A stretch of DNA of 5,066 nt from an uncultured Rhodobacter sp. (GTDB taxonomy: Bacteria > Pseudomonadota > Alphaproteobacteria > Rhodobacterales > Rhodobacteraceae). Below are positions 1 through 4,091 of the stretch, piece by piece. Under the pieces are notes generated by a model that had not been told where the DNA came from, ran no database searches, and saw nothing but the letters and a program-made list of their open reading frames with translations. The stretch is from NCBI GenBank assembly GCA_937901435.1, contig CALGTJ010000469.1:1-5066 (forward strand), given 5' to 3'. How positions within the stretch are numbered: position 1 is the first letter of the stretch; each line of letters begins with the position of its first letter. The position numbers and the translations under genes were made by a program.

Positions 1-468
1 GCCGGGGCCATCAAAGTGAAAGTCCGTGGCGCGGTATTGATCGCCAAAGGCGTGACGGCCCACCACGATGGGCTGGGTCCAGCCGGGCACAAGGCGGGGG
101 ACATTCTTGCAGATGATGGGCGCGCGAAAGATCACGCCGCCAAGGATGTTGCGGATCGTCCCGTTGGGCGAGCGATACATGCGTTTGAGGCCGAATTCCT
201 CGACCCGCGCCTCGTCGAGCGTAATGGTCGCGCATTTCACCCCGACACCGATCTCTTTGATCTTATTGGCCGCATCCACCGTGATCTGATCGTCGGTGCG
301 GTCGCGTTCCTCCATCCCGAGGTCGTAATAGAGCAGGTCAACGTCCAGATAGGGCAGGATCAATTTCTTCTTGATGAAATCCCAGATGATCCGGGTCATT
401 TCATCACCGTCCAACTCGACAATCGGGTTGGCGACCTTGATTTTGTGCATGGGCTTGATTTTGCTCAT
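1..468 (-). CDS. icd: NADP-dependent isocitrate dehydrogenase, N-terminal part (cut by window edge)
   Basis: This is the first 156 codons of a cytosolic TCA-cycle enzyme that oxidatively decarboxylates isocitrate to 2-oxoglutarate, making NADPH. The protein begins [20 protein letters not shown] and closely follows the eukaryotic IDH1/IDH2 type rather than the E. coli type. Visible landmarks are GDEMTRIIW (21-29), KCATIT (78-83), [12 protein letters not shown] (100-111) and [13 protein letters not shown] (137-149). From the human IDH1 alignment, substrate-contact residues T83, S100, N102, R106, R115, R138 (human R132) and Y145 (human Y139) are all present. Family length is about 405 residues, so over half lies beyond the left edge. 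The start at 468 is supported by AGGAGA (complement of 479-484) nine bases upstream; an ATG at 450 is less likely. It is divergent from the glycosyltransferase gene. Identity is very secure; the absence of downstream defects cannot be judged. Confidence 0.97.
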   Translation of the reverse strand, partial: MSKIKPMHKIKVANPIVELDGDEMTRIIWDFIKKKLILPYLDVDLLYYDLGMEERDRTDDQITVDAANKIKEIGVGVKCATITLDEARVEEFGLKRMYRSPNGTIRNILGGVIFRAPIICKNVPRLVPGWTQPIVVGRHAFGDQYRATDFHFDGPG

Positions 469-620
469 GGGATGGGGTTCTCCTGATGGACCGGATGTGG
501 TGCGTTCCTACCGCATATCACAGGTGAGCGAAAGATGGTATGCGACGGTATACTAAAAATTGACGCAAATGAGGGGTAAAATCGAGCGATGACACGAATA
601 AGACCGGTAGATTGTCCTTT
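469..620. other. Divergent intergenic region between icd and the glycosyltransferase gene
   Basis: About 150 bases hold the start signals of two divergent genes. On the minus strand the icd Shine-Dalgarno AGGAGA is clear. A TATACT hexamer (549-554, plus) looks like a -10 but has no good -35 at 16-18 bases. TTGACG (560-565) looks like a -35 but has no good -10 at normal spacing. GAGGGG at 571-576 resembles a Shine-Dalgarno. It is followed 12 bases later by an ATG (589) that opens an 11-codon frame ending in a TGA which overlaps the glycosyltransferase ATG (ATGA at 621-624). No hairpin or strong operator-like palindrome was recognised, and I do not call a promoter here. Confidence 0.5.
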
Positions 621-1577
621 ATGAAGGCAACCCTCGTCGCAACCGCCAAAAGCGAAGGCCCTTTTCTGCTGGAATGGGTGGCCTATCACCGGGTGATCGG
701 GTTTACCGATATATTGATCTACGAGAATGGCTCTGACGACGGGGGGCGGCGGCTGTTGCGGGAATTGAACAAGATCGGGGCGATCCGGTTCTTTCGCAAT
801 GAAAATCCCCCAAAGAATTACCAGATCCGGGCCTATTCGCGTGCGGCCGAAGAGCCGGAGTTTCAGCAGGCGGATTGGGCCATCGCCCTGGATCTGGACG
901 AATTTCTGGTGGTCAAAACGGGCGCCGGCACGGTTCAGGACTACGTATCGGCGCTGCCGGATTGCGACGCGGCCATGGTGAACTGGCGGTTGTTCGGCTC
1001 TGGCGGTCACGCGCTGCCCAATAGTGATATGGTGACGGGGCGGTTTACGCGCACCGAGCCTGAGGATGAAATTGTCGAAGACATCAAGGCGGTCAAGACC
1101 CTGTTCCGCCCCCAACGGTTTCTGCGGTGCGGGGTGCATCTGCCGCGCGATCTGGACCCGCGCCCGCAAGAGCTGCGCTTTGTGAATGGCTCTGGTCTGG
1201 CAGAGGGGGCGTTCAAGCAGACGAACTATCGCACCAATGACCCTGACAAACAGCGGCTTGCCCAGATCAACCATTATGCGGTGCGCGATGCGGGCAGCTT
1301 TCTGCTAAAAACCCTTCGCGGCTCTGCCCATCAGGATCATCGCAGTGTTGGAACCCGCTATTGGAACACGCGCGACCGCAACGAGGTAGAAGACCGCGCG
1401 ATCCATCCCCATATTGCGGCCACGCGTGCCGAGATGGACGCACTGGATGCGCAGACCGATGGGTTGCTGTCAAGCCTGACGGCCCGGGCGCTGGAACGCC
1501 GGTTGAGCAAGATCGAAACGCTTCTGGAGGATGGAGAGGCGCGCACCCGCTTCCTCTATTATCTGGGGCGGCGCTAG
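621..1577 (+). CDS. Glycosyltransferase family 2-like protein (Glyco_tranf_2_4 type)
   Basis: This 318-residue protein is a predicted sugar transferase of the GT-A-like group often annotated in roseobacters as glycosyltransferase family 2. Its N terminus carries the family signature ATAKSEGPFLLEWVAYHR (7-24) followed by GFTDILIYENGSDDG (27-41), the nucleotide-sugar-binding half. ALDLDEF (89-95) supplies the metal-binding DxD as D91-L92-D93, and NWRLFGSGGH (121-130) and INHYAVRDAGSFLLK (216-230) are further conserved-looking blocks. There is no signal peptide or membrane segment, so it probably acts in the cytoplasm on an envelope or capsule polysaccharide; donor and acceptor are unknown. The start is uncertain. 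ATG 621 begins the family motif directly but has no clear Shine-Dalgarno, and a TTG at 612 would add three residues. It stands alone, divergent from icd and convergent with the hydrolase gene. Family assignment is good; specific function is open. Confidence 0.85.
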   Translation: MKATLVATAKSEGPFLLEWVAYHRVIGFTDILIYENGSDDGGRRLLRELNKIGAIRFFRNENPPKNYQIRAYSRAAEEPEFQQADWAIALDLDEFLVVKTGAGTVQDYVSALPDCDAAMVNWRLFGSGGHALPNSDMVTGRFTRTEPEDEIVEDIKAVKTLFRPQRFLRCGVHLPRDLDPRPQELRFVNGSGLAEGAFKQTNYRTNDPDKQRLAQINHYAVRDAGSFLLKTLRGSAHQDHRSVGTRYWNTRDRNEVEDRAIHPHIAATRAEMDALDAQTDGLLSSLTARALERRLSKIETLLEDGEARTRFLYYLGRR

Positions 1578-1588
1578 GCCACCCCAGA
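1562..1588. terminator. Hairpin at the convergent gene junction, possible bidirectional terminator
   Basis: TCTGGGG (1562-1568) pairs with CCCCAGA (1582-1588). After one C/A mismatch, GGC (1570-1572) pairs with GCC (1578-1580), leaving a five-base loop that contains the TAG stop of the glycosyltransferase gene. The stem has ten base pairs and sits where two converging transcripts meet, 11 bases before the hydrolase stop codon. No T-run follows on either strand, so it is not a classical intrinsic terminator. The left arm lies in coding sequence, so part of the symmetry may be chance. Confidence 0.35.
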
Positions 1589-1599
1589 GCGCTGTGCGT

Positions 1600-2253
1600 T
1601 CAGCGAGATGTTTCTGTCAGGCGTCGGCGGACGTATTCATCCACATTGCCGATCATATGTTCCATATGCGGATCCTCAAAAAAATGGCCCGCCCCCTCGA
1701 TCTCTTGATGGGTGATGGTGATGCCCTTTTGTTCGTGCAGCTTGTCCACAAGGATATGCGTGTCCTTGGGCGGCGCGACACGGTCTGCCGTCCCATTGAT
1801 CACCAGACCCGAGGACGGGCAGGGCGCAAGGAACGAAAAGTCGTACATGTTTGCAGGCGGCGACACGGAAATGAAACCGGTGATCTCGGGGCGGCGCATC
1901 AGCAACTGCATCCCGATCCACGCGCCAAAGCTGAACCCCGCGACCCAGCAGTGCTTGGCATTCTGATTCATGCTTTGCAGATAATCCAGCGCAGAGGCGG
2001 CATCGCTAAGCTCGCCGATCCCCTGATCATATTCGCCCTGAGAGCGCCCAACACCCCGGAAATTGAACCGCAACACGGTAAAGCCCATGTTGTGAAACGC
2101 ATAGTGCAGGTTATAGACCACACGGTTGTTCATCGTCCCGCCAAACTGCGGATGCGGATGCAGGATGATCGCAATTGGCGCATCGCGGGTCTTTTGCGGG
2201 TGGTAGCGGCCCTCAAGACGGCCCTCTGGGCCAGGAAAAATGACTTCGGGCAT
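1600..2253 (-). CDS. Small alpha/beta hydrolase (COG2945-like)
   Basis: This complete 217-residue cytoplasmic serine hydrolase is of the dienelactone hydrolase-like kind; its substrate is unknown, probably an ester or acyl compound. The oxyanion-loop motif HPHPQFGGTMNN lies at 32-43, followed by strand and loop FNFRGVGRSQG (63-73). The nucleophile elbow GFSFGAWIG (106-114) gives S108, NGTADRV (153-159) gives the acid D157, and GAGHFFEDP (187-195) gives H190, so the triad is intact. There is no signal peptide. The start at 2253 is supported by GAGGG (complement of 2259-2263) seven bases upstream. It is transcribed away from iscR and shares its upstream region. Whether the iscR operator also affects it cannot be told from the sequence. 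Family assignment is secure; no specific gene symbol is justified. Confidence 0.92.
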   Translation of the reverse strand: MPEVIFPGPEGRLEGRYHPQKTRDAPIAIILHPHPQFGGTMNNRVVYNLHYAFHNMGFTVLRFNFRGVGRSQGEYDQGIGELSDAASALDYLQSMNQNAKHCWVAGFSFGAWIGMQLLMRRPEITGFISVSPPANMYDFSFLAPCPSSGLVINGTADRVAPPKDTHILVDKLHEQKGITITHQEIEGAGHFFEDPHMEHMIGNVDEYVRRRLTETSR

Positions 2254-2294
2254 ACGATCCCTCGTTTTATTGGTTCTTTGGGGCCGGGCAATTC

Positions 2295-2323
2295 TTGACG
2301 AATTTTATCAGCTACCTTAGAAC
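2295..2323 (+). promoter_or_regulatory. Sigma70-type promoter of the iscR-suf operon
   Basis: TTGACG (2295-2300) matches the -35 consensus in five of six positions. It is followed after exactly 17 bases by TAGAAC (2318-2323), a four-of-six match to the -10. It is the best promoter candidate in the window and faces iscR. Its -10 hexamer lies wholly inside the TTAGAA-N3-TTCTAA palindrome, so a repressor bound there would block RNA polymerase. The start site is inferred, not mapped. Confidence 0.6.
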
Positions 2324-2331
2324 AGTTCTAA
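2317..2331. promoter_or_regulatory. Perfect palindrome, probable Irr box (ICE-type operator)
   Basis: The 15-base sequence TTAGAACAGTTCTAA has perfect seven-base arms around one central base. From memory, it matches the TTAGAA-N3-TTCTAA core of the iron control element bound by Irr, the haem-responsive Fur-family regulator of alphaproteobacteria. Irr control of isc-suf is reported, as I recall, for Rhodobacter sphaeroides. The box covers the -10 hexamer, which predicts repression under iron limitation when Irr is active. A LexA site is unlikely because alphaproteobacterial LexA uses direct GTTC repeats. An IscR site cannot be excluded. Confidence 0.6.
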
Positions 2332-2377
2332 AGAGCGGCCCAAGGGCCACTGCAGGTCGGGTTGGAGTTAATGTTCC

Positions 2378-2393
2378 TTGACCCAATCGTCAA
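2378..2393. repeat. TTGAC-N6-GTCAA inverted repeat in the iscR leader
   Basis: TTGAC (2378-2382) and GTCAA (2389-2393) are perfect inverted arms around CCAATC. As DNA this could be an operator: GAC...GTC spacing broadly resembles E. coli IscR type 1 sites, although the gap here is six rather than seven bases. As RNA it would form a five-base-pair hairpin with a six-base loop just before GGAGGA. Neither role is proven. Confidence 0.35.
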
Positions 2394-2394
2394 T

Positions 2395-2400
2395 GGAGGA
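2395..2400 (+). promoter_or_regulatory. Strong Shine-Dalgarno with no start codon at normal distance
   Basis: GGAGGA is the best Shine-Dalgarno sequence in the window, yet no ATG, GTG or TTG follows at 5-10 bases. The in-frame candidates for iscR are TTG 2418, GTG 2421 and ATG 2430, at 17, 20 and 29 bases. A weak CCC/GGG pairing (2405-2407 with 2413-2415) could loop out part of the gap and bring the site nearer to 2430. It may instead be a chance purine run. Confidence 0.3.
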
Positions 2401-2429
2401 ACGGCCCATCTCGGGTCTTGGTGGTATCA

Positions 2430-2888
2430 ATGAAGCTAAGCACCAAAGGGCGATACGCAATGGTGGCGCTGGCCGACCTTGCCACGCAGGGACCGGAAAC
2501 CTTGTTATCGCTGGCAGAAATCTCGAAACGGCAGGATATCTCGCTGCCCTATCTGGAGCAGTTATTTGTCAAATTGCGCCGGGCGGGTCTGGTTGATTCT
2601 GTACGCGGGCCCGGCGGCGGGTATCGATTGGCGCGCCCGGCCAGTGAAATCCGGGTTTCTGACGTGCTTGGCGCGGTAGAGGAAACAGTGAGTGCGATGC
2701 ACACCGGGGCCGGGGCCTCTGGCGGGTCCTCGGGAAGTCGCGTGCAATCCCTGACCAACCGGCTGTGGGAGGGGCTGTCGGCGCATGTCTATGTGTTCCT
2801 GCATCAGACCCGCCTGTCCGACATTGTGAACAACGAACTTGCGCCCTGTCCCGCCGTGCCCACGCTGTTTTCGGTTGTGGACGAATGA
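2430..2888 (+). CDS. iscR: Rrf2-family transcriptional regulator IscR, lacking the canonical Fe-S cysteines
   Basis: This 152-residue DNA-binding regulator heads the iron-sulfur assembly operon and probably controls it. MKLSTKGRYAMVALADLA (1-18), SLPYLEQLF (38-46) and the wing SVRGPGGGYRL (57-67) are the classic Rrf2/IscR winged-helix blocks, and E43, a specificity residue in E. coli IscR, is kept. The segment that in E. coli holds C92, C98, C104 and H107 here reads HTGAGASGGSSGSRVQS (91-107) and contains no cysteine. The only cysteine is C140, near the C terminus. Rhodobacter sphaeroides IscR is reported, as I recall, to use one unusual cysteine (Cys38); this protein has serine at 38. ATG 2430 is chosen because the family motif starts there; TTG 2418 and GTG 2421 are in frame but would add a non-conserved tail. 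The desulfurase gene follows after 126 bases. Confidence 0.93.
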   Translation: MKLSTKGRYAMVALADLATQGPETLLSLAEISKRQDISLPYLEQLFVKLRRAGLVDSVRGPGGGYRLARPASEIRVSDVLGAVEETVSAMHTGAGASGGSSGSRVQSLTNRLWEGLSAHVYVFLHQTRLSDIVNNELAPCPAVPTLFSVVDE

Positions 2889-2931
2889 GGTGGGATGAGG
2901 GTTTGCGCCGCACTGGGTGCGTCGCGGTAGG

Positions 2932-2981
2932 GTGGGGGCTGGCCCCCCACATCAAAATGAGAGGCGGGGGGCCAGCCCCCC
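2932..2981. repeat. G/C-tract inverted repeat in the iscR-iscS spacer
   Basis: GGGGGCTGGCCCCCC (2934-2948) is repeated in perfect inverted form at 2966-2980 across a 17-base spacer, giving a 15-base-pair stem. Each arm is also self-complementary: GTGGGGG/CCCCCAC (2932-2938 with 2944-2950) and GGGGGG/CCCCCC (2966-2971 with 2976-2981). The RNA could therefore fold as one long or two short hairpins. No T-run follows directly, though TATTTTT comes 14 bases later (2995-3001). It could attenuate transcription after iscR, block exonucleases, or be a dispersed genomic repeat. Confidence 0.7.
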
Positions 2982-2984
2982 GCG

Positions 2985-3014
2985 CCCCCCGAGGTATTTT
3001 TGGCCAGATGAAGG
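2985..3014 (+). repeat. CCCCCCGAGGTATTTTTGG block, probable dispersed Rhodobacterales intergenic motif
   Basis: A C-run is followed by GAGGTATTTTTGGCCAGATG and then AAGG, ending at the base before the desulfurase ATG. From memory, very similar C-run plus TATTTTTGG blocks recur just upstream of genes in roseobacter genomes, usually after a GC-rich hairpin as here. Only one copy is in the window, so the repeat status is recalled rather than shown. The block supplies AAGG directly against ATG 3015, which is too close for a normal Shine-Dalgarno. Confidence 0.4.
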
Positions 3015-4079
3015 ATGGACCGGGGGTGGTCTTTGGCTGATCGGGTTTATTTGGATTGGAATGCGACGACGCCTTTGCGACCAGAGGCGCGGGTGGCGAT
3101 GATTGCGGCGATGGATGCGGTGGGCAATCCGTCGTCGGTTCATGCAGAGGGGCGCGTGGCAACGGGGATCGTCGAGCGCGCGCGCGCGCAGGTTGCGGCG
3201 GCCTTTGGGGCTGAGGGTGCGGATATTGTGTTCACGTCCAGTGCGACAGAGGCTGCGGCTTTGGCGCTTTGTGGGCGTGGGTTGGCAGGGGCTTTGGTCG
3301 AGCATGAGGCGGTCGCGGTTTGGGTCAGTGATGATTTGGCGGTGGATGGCTGGGGGCGGGTTGGCGTGTGTGATCCCACGGGATCGGCAGTGCAACTGGC
3401 CAATTCAGAGACAGGTGTCTTGCAGGATCTGCTCGAAGGTGTTGCGGTCTGTGATGCGACGCAAGGCTGGGGCAAGCTGCCGGTGGCATTCAACTGGATG
3501 GGCGCGCAAATGGCGTTGGCCTCGGCGCATAAGCTGGGCGGACCCAAAGGGGTTGGCGCGCTGATCCTGAAACGGGGTACGGATCTGGCGGCACAGCTTA
3601 AGGGCGGCGGGCAGGAAATGGGGCGGCGCGCGGGCACCGAGAATGTGATTGGCATCGCCGGATTTGGTGCTGCGGCAGAGGCGGCTGCGCAGGATTTAGA
3701 GGCGGGTGTCTGGGCGAAAGTCGAGAAACTTAGAAACATTCTAGAAAACGCTCTTGCGGCTACGGCAGATCAGACTATTTTTGTCGGGAAAGGCGCGCGC
3801 CGTCTGCCGAACACGTCCTGCTTTGCCACACCGGGTTGGAAAGGCGAGACGCAGGTGATGGCGATGGACCTTGCTGGCTTTGCCATTTCTGCCGGTTCGG
3901 CTTGTTCGAGCGGCAAAGTGCGCGAAAGTCGAGTGCTGCGCGCCATGGGATATGATGCGGTGACGGCGCGCTCGGCAATCCGGGTGTCGCTGGGGCCGAC
4001 GACGACAGAGAGCGAGATCGGGCGGTTTATCGACGCCTGGAGCCTCGCACATCGGAAATTCCGCGCACGCGCGGCTTGA
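3015..4079 (+). CDS. iscS: Cysteine desulfurase, class I NifS/IscS type, compact form
   Basis: This 354-residue PLP enzyme converts cysteine to alanine and delivers persulfide sulfur to the scaffold encoded next door. The fold-type I landmarks are DWNATTPLRPE (14-24), FTSSATEA (73-80), VEHEAV (95-100, with H97), N130, CDATQ (146-150, with D147 and Q150), SAHKLGGPKG (170-179, with PLP lysine K173), RRAGTENV (204-211) and the active loop SAGSACSSGK (292-301, nucleophile C297). It is about 50 residues shorter than E. coli IscS; much of the loss lies between 81 and 128. Codons end mostly in G or T, in contrast to the C-richer sufB downstream. The start is uncertain. ATG 3015 has AAGG directly adjacent, while TTG 3033 has GGGGGTGG (3022-3029) better spaced and would give 348 residues. 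It lies 12 bases before sufB. Confidence 0.93.
   Translation: MDRGWSLADRVYLDWNATTPLRPEARVAMIAAMDAVGNPSSVHAEGRVATGIVERARAQVAAAFGAEGADIVFTSSATEAAALALCGRGLAGALVEHEAVAVWVSDDLAVDGWGRVGVCDPTGSAVQLANSETGVLQDLLEGVAVCDATQGWGKLPVAFNWMGAQMALASAHKLGGPKGVGALILKRGTDLAAQLKGGGQEMGRRAGTENVIGIAGFGAAAEAAAQDLEAGVWAKVEKLRNILENALAATADQTIFVGKGARRLPNTSCFATPGWKGETQVMAMDLAGFAISAGSACSSGKVRESRVLRAMGYDAVTARSAIRVSLGPTTTESEIGRFIDAWSLAHRKFRARAA
3730..3744. promoter_or_regulatory. Irr-box-like sequence inside the desulfurase gene, over a possible antisense -10
   Basis: TTAGAAACATTCTAG matches the TTAGAA-N3-TTCTAA core at 11 of 12 arm positions and closely resembles the box upstream of iscR (2317-2331). It lies in an A/T-rich patch of otherwise GC-rich coding sequence and uses the codons AGA and CTA, which I would expect to be uncommon here. 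On the minus strand it contains TAGAAT (complement of 3738-3743), a five-of-six -10 match, but no good -35 at 16-18 bases. Function is inferred, and chance is possible. Confidence 0.3.
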
Positions 4080-4091
4080 GAGGAACGGGAC

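Larger units (their letters stand above)
2254..2429. other. Divergent control region between the hydrolase gene and iscR
   Basis: This 176-base stretch carries most of the control elements of the iron-sulfur operon: a promoter (2295-2323), a perfect palindrome (2317-2331), a small GGCC-CAAG-GGCC symmetry (2337-2348), a TTGAC/GTCAA inverted repeat (2378-2393), an unused Shine-Dalgarno (2395-2400) and a 20-codon leader ORF (2371-2433). If transcription begins near 2330, the iscR leader is about 100 nucleotides long. On the minus strand a TAAAAT hexamer (complement of 2302-2307) might be a -10 for the hydrolase gene, but no acceptable -35 was found. Confidence 0.6.
2371..2433 (+). other. Possible 20-codon leader ORF overlapping the iscR start
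   Basis: An ATG at 2371 opens a frame encoding MFLDPIVNGGTAHLGSWWYQ. It ends at a TGA (2431-2433) that overlaps the iscR ATG as ATGA. GGAG (2364-2367) lies three bases upstream, which is shorter than ideal for a Shine-Dalgarno. An ATGA overlap is the usual layout for translational coupling, and iscR itself has no well-placed ribosome site. The frame is short enough to occur by chance, and I recognise no peptide family. Confidence 0.25.

Noticed and set aside
16..486. Plus-strand frame opposite icd
   Set aside because: The minus strand encodes unmistakable isocitrate dehydrogenase; the plus frame is its shadow.
465..1274. Long minus-strand reading frame (269 codons) opposite the glycosyltransferase gene
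   Set aside because: It mirrors a well-supported gene, has Arg/Pro/His-rich composition with no recognisable domain, and is typical of antisense frames in GC-rich DNA.
1655..1668. Two CATATG hexamers close together, a possible operator
   Set aside because: They lie within the hydrolase gene and are explained by the codons of HMEHM (196-200); there is no promoter nearby.
2337..2348. GGCC-CAAG-GGCC symmetry after the iscR promoter, as a terminator or attenuator
   Set aside because: The stem is only four to five base pairs, with no T-run, which is too weak to support a call.
2378..2406. TTGACC (2378-2383) as the -35 of a second iscR promoter
   Set aside because: The hexamer 17 bases on is ACGGCC, with no resemblance to a -10, and neighbouring spacings are no better.
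2569..3162. Minus-strand frame of 197 codons across iscR, the spacer and iscS
   Set aside because: Its product is low-complexity Pro/Arg/His/Ser sequence, it crosses two real genes and a repeat, and it matches no family.
3176..3189. Fourteen-base GC dinucleotide run, possible Z-DNA or slippage site
   Set aside because: It is explained by Arg/Ala codons in a GC-rich gene, and the reading frame is intact across it.
3140..3739. Minus-strand frame of 199 codons inside the desulfurase gene
   Set aside because: It is Ala/Pro/Ser-rich antisense sequence opposite a complete, motif-rich enzyme gene.
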